A stretch of 5,938 nucleotides of DNA from WRCA01 sp050943575. GTDB lineage: Bacteria; Pseudomonadota; Alphaproteobacteria; Rs-D84. Within the stretch, counting starts at the first letter, position 1. Each line of letters opens with the position of its first letter. Of the stretch, positions 1 through 5,162 are shown piece after piece. The notes under the pieces were generated by a model. That model was not told the origin of the DNA. It ran no database searches and worked only from the letters and a program-made list of their open reading frames with translations. Both the position numbers and the translations under genes were made by a program. The stretch is taken from contig JBMNPL010000026.1 of NCBI GenBank assembly GCA_050943575.1, positions 1-5,938 on the forward strand. The letters are read 5' to 3'.

Positions 1-1
1 A

Positions 2-220
2 CCGAAAGCAATCGAAAGCATCATCGCCGCTTTCCTACGGAGAGGCGGATCAACCCTCCAGCTTAACCTGCTCGACACGCAGCAACTGATCGAAGCAAAA
101 AAACATCCAGAAAAGCACCCCAATCTCATCGTCAGAATCTGCGGATACAGCAGGGCATTCAATACCCTCGACCCCGAATCCCAAGACGAAGTAATCAATC
201 GAGCGATGAGGCAACTCTAA
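2..220 (+). CDS. Glycyl radical enzyme (pyruvate formate-lyase family), C-terminal end only
   Basis: The frame is open from the left edge to the TAA at 218-220 and gives 72 residues, the last part of a much longer protein (family members usually run to about 750-850 residues). The sequence shows the family's C-terminal glycyl radical domain: a Gln-rich strand (TLQLNLLDTQQLIEA), the spacer KKHPEKHPNL, then RICGYSRAF. The glycine codon at 143-145 is the residue on which an activating radical-SAM enzyme would place the radical. The ending QDEVINRAMRQL matches the usual QxEIIxR tail. The usual loop is R-V-S/A-G-Y-S; here a cysteine (140-142) precedes the glycine. The substrate-specific part lies outside the window, so I cannot tell pyruvate formate-lyase from diol dehydratase, decarboxylase or other branches. 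A small hairpin (225-237, TCCAC/GTGGA) follows the stop, without a T-run. Confidence 0.93.
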   Translation, partial: PKAIESIIAAFLRRGGSTLQLNLLDTQQLIEAKKHPEKHPNLIVRICGYSRAFNTLDPESQDEVINRAMRQL

Positions 221-272
221 AAAATCCACCCTGTGGAATTGAAATTTCCTTTTCTTGCCTTATGTTATGTTT

Positions 273-300
273 TTGCGTTTTTCATCGCATAGTTTATTTA
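273..300 (+). promoter_or_regulatory. Candidate sigma-70 promoter of the small basic protein gene
   Basis: TTGCGT (273-278), a 16 base spacer and TATTTA (295-300) resemble -35 and -10 boxes. Transcription would start near 307, leaving about 27 untranslated bases before the ATG at 334. The region is AT-rich and lies in the only gap between the glycyl radical gene and the small basic protein gene. The match is imperfect and other offsets in this T-rich stretch are possible. Confidence 0.35.
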
Positions 301-321
301 TCCATTCCATATAGCATAAGC

Positions 322-327
322 GAGGTG
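322..327 (+). promoter_or_regulatory. Ribosome binding site that fixes the start at 334
   Basis: GAGGTG ends 6 bases before the ATG at 334-336. The longer in-frame start at 262 has no such site and would add 24 hydrophobic residues that are not part of the family, so 334 is preferred. Confidence 0.75.
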
Positions 328-333
328 ATCACA

Positions 334-489
334 ATGTCAGTACATCCCAGTTTGAAAACAAAAGGCGCAGTCAGCGAGAAGCGCAATGTCTTGAAGCGCT
401 ACGAGCGCATCGACCAGCTCAAGAAAGAAGGCCGCTACAAGGACGGCGACAAGCCATGGGGACTCCCAAAGACAAAGCCCGAAGATTAA
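334..489 (+). CDS. PVC-type small basic protein (51 aa)
   Basis: The protein begins MSVHPSLKTKG and ends GLPKTKPED. It matches the 'small basic protein' family (TIGRFAM entry TIGR04137 as I remember it), about 50 residues long and restricted to Chlamydiae, Verrucomicrobia, Planctomycetes and relatives. Visible family features are the N-terminal MSxHPSLK, the central KRNVLKRYERI(D)QLKKEGR helix rich in Lys and Arg, then KDGDKPWGLPKTKP. It has no signal peptide or membrane segment, so it is cytosolic. Its molecular role is not established; the charge pattern suggests RNA or ribosome contact, which is inference. It is a single-gene transcription unit: promoter candidate at 273-300, ribosome binding site at 322-327 and intrinsic terminator at 506-547. 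It is the best taxonomic marker in the window. Confidence 0.9.
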   Translation: MSVHPSLKTKGAVSEKRNVLKRYERIDQLKKEGRYKDGDKPWGLPKTKPED

Positions 490-505
490 GCCTAACGCAA
501 AATTC

Positions 506-547
506 AAAAAGGACCCGATCCCTCACACGGAACCGGGTCCTTTTTTT
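506..547 (+). terminator. Intrinsic terminator after the small basic protein gene
   Basis: GGACCCG (511-517) pairs perfectly with CGGGTCC (534-540). The A-run at 506-510 and T-run at 541-547 extend the stem and supply the U-tract. It begins 17 bases after the stop codon at 489. Confidence 0.9.
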
Positions 548-598
548 CTATCTAAAATTAATCCCAAAAAATCTCTGTGTCCTGCGTCAAAAGAGATT

Positions 599-676
599 TT
601 GCTATCTACACTGATCCCTGAATATTTTCGGTTCCAAAATCAGCATGCAATCTCGTTTAGTTCGAATGACCTGCAT
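599..676 (-). pseudogene. Decayed N-terminal remnant of a second rfbC
   Basis: Read on the minus strand from the ATG at 674-676, the first 22 codons align without gaps to the start of the intact rfbC (from 5081). By hand count 52 of 66 bases and 13 of 22 residues are identical, including IRT, LILE and the DQ pair. Immediately after DQ the frame reads C-R-stop (TAG) where the intact gene has R-G-Y, and similarity then disappears toward the terminator at 506-547. This is therefore a truncated, inactivated scrap of a paralogous or transferred epimerase gene, on the same strand as the intact copy. Both copies align from the same methionine, which supports 5081 as the true rfbC start. No ribosome binding site is visible. 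Confidence 0.75.
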
Positions 677-760
677 GCAATTTAGACACAAAAGTGCCTT
701 AGCCTGAACGGAATAACGTCTCTTTGCTTACACAAGGCAACTGAAAGGAAATGCCTCATG

Positions 761-1113
761 AACCTAAAAAAAGCAGTTGAAGCTGGATTTTACTCCTAAT
801 TAGATGATTATCAAATAGTTAGAAAGTTTATTCATTTCACCATGTTGGTGAATTGAAATGCGTCGGTCTTCTGTAGCGCTTACGGCGCAAAGTCCTTGGC
901 ACGAACCGGTCGTCCAAAATCCATACGGGCGAAACCACGGACCAGACAAGGAAGATAGTTCGGACTTGTCATCATGGCTTTTCGCAATGCGTTGCGCTGC
1001 AAGCGCTTAACGATGCTTAACCCCAGACTTCAGACTGGGGAGGGAAAACCGCCAGGAGACCGTGCCTTGTAAAGGCACTACAATCATAAGGCGTCAACTG
1101 CTTTTTTTAGGTT
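761..1113. repeat. 353 bp segment bounded by a perfect 20 bp inverted repeat
   Basis: The 20-mer AACCTAAAAAAAGCAGTTGA at 761-780 recurs as an exact reverse complement at 1094-1113. The interior has no long ORF. Near its right end it carries two hairpins: CCCCAG/CTGGGG (1021-1040) and GTGCCTT-GTA-AAGGCAC (1062-1078). The geometry (short, non-coding, terminal inverted repeats) resembles a MITE or a deleted insertion sequence, but I see no clear target-site duplication beside the arms. A 13-codon frame beginning at 757 (MNLKKAVEAGFYS) with AGGAAA upstream lies across the left arm; I do not consider it a gene. Being a perfect inverted repeat is certain; being mobile is inference. Confidence 0.6.
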
Positions 1114-1230
1114 AACTCCATTGCGCAAAAAATATGCGGAGATTTTGCCGCAGATATCTCGTACCACGGTCTCGTCCCTGCCGAACTGGAAAAACTCGTG
1201 GCTGCCGCTTTGCAACCGCCAGTACGTTAA
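1111..1230 (+). pseudogene. Possible C-terminal gene remnant (about 39 codons)
   Basis: The frame from 1111 to the TAA at 1228-1230 reads VNSIAQKICGDFAADISY followed by HGLVPAELEKLVAAALQPPVR. It has no start codon of its own in a plausible place, and an in-frame TAG (1108-1110) inside the right arm of the inverted repeat closes it upstream. The amphipathic, Ala/Leu/Glu-rich ending looks like the natural C-terminal helix of a protein, unlike the Arg/Pro-rich text in the other frames. I do not recognise the family. The simplest reading is a gene whose front was lost where the inverted-repeat segment now sits. It could also be chance open frame. Confidence 0.3.
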
Positions 1231-1289
1231 ACCGCTATGCGTACCCCTGCCCCTGCCCATGCCAACGCCCCGCCTATGCCCGCTTATGT

Positions 1290-1535
1290 ACACTTACCGG
1301 CACTGAAGTGCCGGCACTAAAGCCCCTCTGCCTGCCATAGCTCTGCGCCGTACCCGCTGAGCGGAGGGGGACGCATCCCTATGCCCCATCCTGCGCCGGC
1401 ACTGAAGTGCCGGCTCTTTAGCCCTCTCCCCCCTTCTGCCCGTCATAGGTGCCGCTAGCCGCCGAGCGGAGGAGGGTCGCACATCTATGCCCCCCTGCGC
1501 CGGCACTGAAGTGCCGGCTCTATAGCCCCCCCTGC
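1290..1535. repeat. Array of three REP-like palindromes, period about 100 bp
   Basis: Three near-identical hairpins, GCCGGCAC-TGAA-GTGCCGGC, lie at 1297-1314 (outer bases lost), 1395-1414 and 1499-1518. The DNA between them is related, with copies of a CCGCTAGCCGCCGAGCGGAGG-like motif and 'tatgcccc...ctgcgccgg' leading into each palindrome, so the array is a degenerate tandem repeat of 100-104 bp. All reading frames here are Arg/Pro/Cys-rich and are not credible genes. A fourth hairpin of the same type is at 4312-4331. Such elements can act in transcript 3' ends, supercoiling control or as targets of REP-associated transposases; the sequence does not say which. Confidence 0.8.
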
Positions 1536-1537
1536 CC

Positions 1538-1803
1538 CTGCCTCCATCGCTCTGTGCCGCTAGACGCCGAGCTAAGGCGCCGCAGGCACCTACAGCAAGC
1601 TTGGAGAGCTGGCATCATAAGTAACCCCGGGCGAAGCACAGCGGAACCTGGGGGCAGATGCCACACCAAAGTCCTAGCCTCGGAGAGGCGACATCATAAG
1701 TAACCCCAGATGAAGCGAAGCGGAGCCTGGGGCAAGACGCCCCCCGAAATCCAAGCCTTGGAAAGGCGGCACATGGCCTAACCCGTTGAACCGCAACGCA
1801 CAC
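1538..1803. repeat. Left copy of composite repeat block, with two 79 bp units
   Basis: The core unit starts GGAGAG(C/G), continues with CATCATAAGTAACCCC, a GC-rich arm and CCTGGGG, and ends near AAGCCTTGGA. Units begin at 1603 and 1682 (79 bp apart), and a partial third begins at 1760 and leads into TAACCCGTTGAACCGCAACG. Within each unit CCCCGGGC pairs with GCCTGGGG (one wobble), giving a hairpin. The block is preceded by GCGCCGCAGGCACC (1578-1591). The same order is found at 4086-4273 in the same orientation, with one unit instead of two. It is non-coding. Confidence 0.8.
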
Positions 1804-1850
1804 CTCTGCCGTGCCAACGCCCCGCTTATGCTCGCCTGTATACATGCTGC

Positions 1851-1866
1851 CAGCACTGTTGTGCTG
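1851..1866. repeat. Small palindrome CAGCAC-TGTT-GTGCTG
   Basis: This 6 bp stem with a 4 base loop resembles a weakened form of the GCCGGCAC/GTGCCGGC hairpins. Its right half is the first part of the 48 bp direct repeat. It lies about 50 bases beyond the rloB-family stop codon, so it could shape the 3' end of that transcript, though no T-run follows it on the minus strand. Confidence 0.5.
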
Positions 1867-1905
1867 TCAAAGGGTTTGAGTGGAAAAAATCATAGGAAGC
1901 TCACA
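1858..1905. repeat. 48 bp dispersed direct repeat, left copy
   Basis: It begins GTTGTGCTGTCAAAGGGTTT and ends AGGAAGCTCACA. Compared by hand with 4390-4437 it is identical at 46 of 48 positions with no gaps, in the same orientation. It stops 6 bases short of the RloB-family stop codon (1912-1914). With the right copy it brackets the two-gene operon. Confidence 0.9.
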
Positions 1906-1911
1906 GATTAT

Positions 1912-2586
1912 CTACTTGGGTTGACATCTCTTTTCTATGCACTTGTCGTTTTTATCAATCCCAAGGAAGTCATCAATGGCATCCAGCAATCGATAAAAAT
2001 CCGTATATGGATTCATCTCATGGATTTTGGTTCCTTCGGGATATCCTCCTGGAACTTCTTTGCACAAACTTTCGGCATGCTTTATTGCTCTTGCCAGACC
2101 ATCATTTGCTGTTGCAACCGCAAACAATTCAGGCATGGCCTTTTTGTAATCCGGAATATGTTTCTTGAAATGCCGTGGATCTGAAATCAAAGCATCACAC
2201 GTTTCATATGCTGTAGTAGTATATTCAAAGTGCATAAGGATCCATGTCTCAAACGAAATACTAGAAAAAGCAATTTTTATACCCGCTTTTTCCGCTTCGG
2301 CAAAGGTCTCAGGAATTTTATCATGTCCATCCCGATCAAATACGATCCAGATATTATCTGCATCCGATACCTTTGCTTCCTTTGCATTATCAAGCAAACT
2401 TTTTGGATCATGATTCTTGGGCTTGAAAGCAAATAAAACTTTGCCAAAACAATTGTGTCGCTTCAGGTACTCTTCCACATAACCACGAATATATCGCGGC
2501 TCCGTCTCTTTGCCCTCCGTAAAAATCTGAAATATGCTTTTTACGTCTTTCTTTGATGTCTTACTTTTTCTGTCACGCCTACTCAT
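1912..2586 (-). CDS. RloB-family protein (AbiLii-like), 224 aa
   Basis: This matches the RloB family (Pfam RloB, PF13707). In order: a basic N-terminus (MSRRDRKSKTSKK), TEGKETEPRYI at 23-33 (the family's TEGxTEPxY acidic motif), IVFDRDGH at 81-88 (the D-x-D of a Toprim-like fold), SISFETWILMHF at 109-120 (the SxxFExWxLxHF motif, with S-I-S where N-P-C is commoner), and NPYTDFYRLL at 192-201. The acidic residues E24/E27, D84/D86 and E113 could bind metal for nuclease chemistry; that is inference. The start at 2586 is preferred to a longer one at 2628 because GGAGGT stands 5 bases upstream. Its ATG lies inside the end of the ATPase gene (ATGAGTAG, 8 base overlap), implying translational coupling. 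RloB proteins paired with such ATPases occur in AbiL phage-exclusion systems and type I restriction loci. Confidence 0.88.
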   Translation of the reverse strand: MSRRDRKSKTSKKDVKSIFQIFTEGKETEPRYIRGYVEEYLKRHNCFGKVLFAFKPKNHDPKSLLDNAKEAKVSDADNIWIVFDRDGHDKIPETFAEAEKAGIKIAFSSISFETWILMHFEYTTTAYETCDALISDPRHFKKHIPDYKKAMPELFAVATANDGLARAIKHAESLCKEVPGGYPEGTKIHEMNPYTDFYRLLDAIDDFLGIDKNDKCIEKRCQPK

Positions 2587-3874
2587 GCCCGACCTCCGTC
2601 TCTTCGGTAGGCTGGACAGCGTGGACAATGAGCCGCTCCAGCAATTCGCCGTACTTCACATCTGGAATTGCATCGAATCGCCCATCACGATACCATTTTT
2701 CAAAATTCGTATCAGCACGAACCTGATTGTACTCGTCCAGGCAGGTCAATTCAGTAGCACCTTGGGAATCTTTTTGAGTAAACCAGATCTGCTCACGGCG
2801 AAACAAGTCTGAATTCATCAATCCAGTATTATGACTGGTAAAAATCAATTGTGGATTTTTGCCATTAACCGCTGCATCATGAAACAGCCGAATGATGATC
2901 TCAACGATTTTGGGATGCAACTTGCAGTCAATCTCATCAATTATCCATGTATCAGAAGAAGAAAGACCGAAAAGTATCATGGGGGCAATATGGTAAAGGC
3001 GCATCGTTCCCGAAGATTCATCTTTTTTTGAAAATGCAACTTTTGCTTTATTATGAAAAAATTGAGGCTGCCACTTGAAATCATTTATGAATTGCAACTT
3101 CATCTCTTCAGGCATTTCTTTGGGCAATTTGCCGAGATCTATCATTTCCTCTTTCGTCTTGATACTATAAATTCCCGTGTCGGCACAAGCCAACAATACA
3201 GACAAGGATTCCAGGTAATCCTCGTGCCGCAATAGTTTCGCTGAAAACATCGCCGATTCTGGCAATATAATATGAATATTATTCCGAATGTATCGAAAAA
3301 CTTCTTTAATTTGATCTGAGCTTTTTTGCTCCTGCGCAGCAACGCTCAGGTAAGATTGATTATCAAGGCATGAGATTGCTTTGAGCCCTGAAAGTTTCGA
3401 GCCAAATTTGATACTCAATTTTTCAGACACCAACTCCCGTCTGAAAAGCATGGATGGTTTGGCTGAACCGTAAAACTCCAGGCATTCGTAAACCACACGA
3501 TTATTTAAGAATTCCAAAGTATAAATATAGTGTTCGTGACCACGCCCAATAAAATCCAACTCAAAATATACTGGAGCATTGGCACAAGCCTGGTCAAGCT
3601 TAAATGGACGGTATTCATCAATCGGCTGATCCAGCTCGTTTTTATGCGAATACAACACAAAAGCCTTCAGGGCCGCCAGTGCTTCCAAAAGATTACTTTT
3701 CCCCGATGCATTCGGTCCCCAGACCCCCGCAGAACGCAATACCGGAATTTTACCATTTTTGTCCGGATAGGCAATATTATTGGCAAGAACCCCATCGAGA
3801 TTATCAACGCCAAAATGAAGTGTAACTTCATTTTTAATCGATTTGTAATTCCGAACTGCAAATGAAATAATCAT
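2579..3874 (-). CDS. AAA/ABC-type ATPase (AAA_15/AAA_21, RloA or AbiLi-like), 431 aa
   Basis: The protein starts MIISFAVRNYKSIKNE, the typical 'F.v.NfkSi' opening of COG1106-like ATPases. Walker A is GPNASGKS at 53-60. An ABC-like signature, ESSGTMRL, is at 286-293, Walker B is TWIIDEID at 309-316 with E314 as the likely catalytic base, LHP at 319-321 follows as the D-loop region, and TSHNTGLM at 346-353 carries the H-switch histidine. The near-C-terminal YRDGRFDAIP (395-404) is also a family hallmark. The middle (about 75-280) is the variable insertion of these SMC/OLD-like ATPases. Length is normal and the frame intact. It is the first gene of the operon and overlaps the RloB-family gene by 8 bases. 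In the related AbiL and PARIS systems the ATPase senses infection and controls a Toprim-type effector; that role here is inferred. The ribosome binding site is weak (AAGG, 8 bases upstream). Base composition is clearly AT-richer than rfbC. Confidence 0.9.
   Translation of the reverse strand: MIISFAVRNYKSIKNEVTLHFGVDNLDGVLANNIAYPDKNGKIPVLRSAGVWGPNASGKSNLLEALAALKAFVLYSHKNELDQPIDEYRPFKLDQACANAPVYFELDFIGRGHEHYIYTLEFLNNRVVYECLEFYGSAKPSMLFRRELVSEKLSIKFGSKLSGLKAISCLDNQSYLSVAAQEQKSSDQIKEVFRYIRNNIHIILPESAMFSAKLLRHEDYLESLSVLLACADTGIYSIKTKEEMIDLGKLPKEMPEEMKLQFINDFKWQPQFFHNKAKVAFSKKDESSGTMRLYHIAPMILFGLSSSDTWIIDEIDCKLHPKIVEIIIRLFHDAAVNGKNPQLIFTSHNTGLMNSDLFRREQIWFTQKDSQGATELTCLDEYNQVRADTNFEKWYRDGRFDAIPDVKYGELLERLIVHAVQPTEETEVGHE
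2592..2597 (-). promoter_or_regulatory. Ribosome binding site for the RloB-family gene
   Basis: On the minus strand GGAGGT is followed by CGGGC and the ATG at 2584-2586. The site lies inside the last codons of the ATPase gene and decides the start in favour of 2586. Confidence 0.75.
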
Positions 3875-3900
3875 ATTAAAACCTTATTATTATGGCTGAT

Positions 3901-3919
3901 TTTGAAAAAAACTTTCAAA
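3901..3919. promoter_or_regulatory. Inverted repeat at the operon start, possible operator
   Basis: TTTGAAA (3901-3907) and TTTCAAA (3913-3919) form a perfect 7 bp inverted repeat with a 5 base spacer, just downstream of the -10 box and around the predicted start of transcription (near 3922). Its position suits a repressor site or a 5' UTR hairpin. The sequence is low-complexity, so chance is possible, and no regulator gene is present in the window. Confidence 0.3.
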
Positions 3920-3928
3920 TTATCAAAG

Positions 3929-3957
3929 AATATAAACCACTACCCCAAAAATGTCAA
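3929..3957 (-). promoter_or_regulatory. Near-consensus sigma-70 promoter of the ATPase-RloB operon
   Basis: On the minus strand TTGACA (3957-3952) is a perfect -35 box, followed by a 17 base spacer and TATATT (3934-3929), which differs from the -10 consensus at one base. The predicted start lies near 3922, about 48 bases before the ATG at 3872-3874. This suggests substantial constitutive transcription unless a repressor acts. Confidence 0.75.
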
Positions 3958-4085
3958 ATCAAACTTTTCTGTTAACCCCCTGATTTTTTAACACTCAAAT
4001 TGTGATCAGCATCTCCAAATGGGCGACAGCCTTGCCCTTTTTGTCTTTGTCATCTCAGTTTTCCTCCTTGTCCAACAACCTCAAT

Positions 4086-4273
4086 TGCCCGCCATGGCCC
4101 TGTGCCGTTAAACGCTGAGCGGAGGCGCCGCAGGCACCAACAGCAAGCTCGGAGAGCTGGCATCATAAGTAACCCCGGGCGGAGCGAAGCGGAGCCTGGG
4201 GCAAGGCGCCCCCCCGAAATCAAAGCCTTGGAAAGGCGGCACATGGTCTAACCCGTTGAACCGCAACGCACTC
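4086..4273. repeat. Right copy of composite repeat block, one 79 bp unit
   Basis: This block matches 1538-1803 in order and orientation: CTGTGCCG...ACGC(T/C)GAG, then GCGCCGCAGGCACC, CAGCAAGCT, one 79 bp unit (4151-4229) with the CCCCGGGC/GCCTGGGG hairpin, then GGAAAGGCGGCACATGG and TAACCCGTTGAACCGCAACG. The left block has one more 79 bp unit, so the difference is a unit gain or loss. Between the operon promoter (3957) and this block, 3958-4085 shows no gene. Confidence 0.8.
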
Positions 4274-4311
4274 CTGCCATAGCTCTTTGCCGCTAATATG
4301 CCCCACCCTGC

Positions 4312-4331
4312 GCCGGCACTGAGGTGCCGGC
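4312..4331. repeat. Fourth REP-like palindrome
   Basis: GCCGGCAC-TGAG-GTGCCGGC is the same hairpin as those at 1395-1414 and 1499-1518, with one loop base changed. It stands directly beside the rfbC terminator, on its downstream side. Confidence 0.8.
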
Positions 4332-4342
4332 TCTCTGCAAAT

Positions 4343-4374
4343 AAAAAAGCCAGGAAAACCGAAGCTTTCCTGGC
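4343..4374 (-). terminator. Intrinsic terminator with UUCG tetraloop, likely for rfbC
   Basis: On the minus strand GCCAGGAAA pairs with TTTCCTGGC (outer ends 4374 and 4349). A G-T and a C-G pair extend the stem to 11 pairs closing a C(UUCG)G tetraloop, and six T follow (4348-4343). It lies about 155 bases beyond the rfbC stop codon, with no other minus-strand gene between, so the rfbC mRNA would carry the 48 bp repeat in its 3' end. Confidence 0.88.
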
Positions 4375-4389
4375 AAAAATAGGCAAAAG

Positions 4390-4437
4390 GTTGTGCTGTC
4401 AAAGGGTTTGAGTGTAAAAAATCATAGGAAGTTCACA
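4390..4437. repeat. 48 bp dispersed direct repeat, right copy
   Basis: It is the partner of 1858-1905 (46 of 48 identical; differences at G/T after GAGTG and C/T before TCACA). Here it lies between rfbC and its terminator, which is probably the original context. The left copy instead abuts the RloB-family gene. Confidence 0.9.
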
Positions 4438-4529
4438 ACATATGGCAAGTTTTTGTTTTCAGGTGGCTCAGTTTGGATGCGCACATTCACTGGCTCAGTT
4501 TATGCGACCCGCGACATCCAAGCACCAAC

Positions 4530-5081
4530 TCAGACCTCCAGCGGTTCCGCATCCTTGAAAAGCGGATGCTTCTGATCCTTGTCCGACAGAATCCACTGCG
4601 CCGAAGGCACCCGCCAGTCGATACCCAAAGCCGGATCATCCGGGCGCATGCCGCGTTCCGCACTGGGCATATAGATATTGTCGCATTTGTAGGCGCAAAT
4701 CGCCTCTTCGCTCAGCACGATGAACCCATGGGCAAAGCCACGCGGAATCAGCATCTGGCGTTTGTTCTCGCCGGAGAGTTCCACCGCAACATGCTTGCCA
4801 AAGGTCGGTGAATCCTTTCTGATATCGACCGCCACATCCAGCACGGCTCCTTGCACAACCCGAACCAGCTTCGCTTGAGTATAGGGCATGGCTTGCCAAT
4901 GCAACCCTCGCAAGACCCCATAGCGCGACTTCGACTCATTGTCCTGCACAAAATCCAGCGTAATTCCTGCCGCAGCAAGCGCGGTCCGATTCCAACTCTC
5001 AAAAAAATATCCGCGCTGATCCCCAAATACTTTCGACTCCAAAATCAGCACGCCGTCCAGTTCAGTACGAATGATATGCAT
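4530..5081 (-). CDS. rfbC: dTDP-4-dehydrorhamnose 3,5-epimerase (RfbC/RmlC), 183 aa
   Basis: This cytosolic enzyme epimerises C3 and C5 of dTDP-4-dehydro-6-deoxyglucose, the third step of dTDP-L-rhamnose synthesis for surface polysaccharide. Family features in order: GVLILESKVFGDQRGYFFES near the N-terminus, FVQDNESKSRYGVLRGLHWQ around 44-63 with the catalytic His61, the substrate-contacting Lys71 in QAKLVRV, PRGFAHGFIVLSE (113-125) of the cupin barrel, and YMPSAERGMRPDDP with Tyr137 near the active site. Length is standard. The start at 5081 (MHIIRT) fits the family N-terminus and the decayed copy at 599-676; an ATG two codons earlier (5087) is possible. Neither has a clear ribosome binding site. 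No rfbA, rfbB or rfbD is nearby; the upstream neighbour is a polysaccharide-locus-like fragment. The terminator is at 4343-4374. The GC content is higher than in the ATPase-RloB operon. Confidence 0.95.
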   Translation of the reverse strand: MHIIRTELDGVLILESKVFGDQRGYFFESWNRTALAAAGITLDFVQDNESKSRYGVLRGLHWQAMPYTQAKLVRVVQGAVLDVAVDIRKDSPTFGKHVAVELSGENKRQMLIPRGFAHGFIVLSEEAICAYKCDNIYMPSAERGMRPDDPALGIDWRVPSAQWILSDKDQKHPLFKDAEPLEV

Positions 5082-5162
5082 GGTCATGAGATTGTTGGTT
5101 TACACACGAAACAATCAGACTAGCGCCTGCCTGTTGTGAACAGACAAGAACGGCAGCCCACT

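Noticed and set aside
858..1010. About 50-codon plus-strand frame and a similar minus-strand one inside the inverted-repeat segment
   Set aside because: Neither has a ribosome binding site or a recognisable motif, and both strands are equally open.
1021..1040. Hairpin CCCCAG/CTGGGG resembling an IS200/IS605 right end with TnpB guide RNA
   Set aside because: No tnpA or tnpB sequence is readable nearby, and the hairpin alone is too generic.
1290..1803. CRISPR array
   Set aside because: Units are long, palindromic and diverged, with related rather than unique DNA between them, and no cas gene is present.
1084..1856. Several 60-90 codon frames on both strands across the repeat arrays
   Set aside because: They translate palindromic repeats and are Arg, Pro and Cys-rich. 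The same text reappears at 4050-4402 because the repeats recur there.
1858..1905. TTGACA-like and TATGAT-like words in the 48 bp repeat on the minus strand
   Set aside because: They occur in the wrong order (TATGAT before TTGACA), so they do not form a promoter.
2587..2628. Longer start (2628) for the RloB-family protein
   Set aside because: It would overlap the ATPase gene by 50 bases and lacks a ribosome binding site, while 2586 has GGAGGT at ideal spacing.
4021..4042. GGGC...GCCC followed by five T, terminator-like on the plus strand
   Set aside because: The stem is only 4 bp and no plus-strand gene leads into it.
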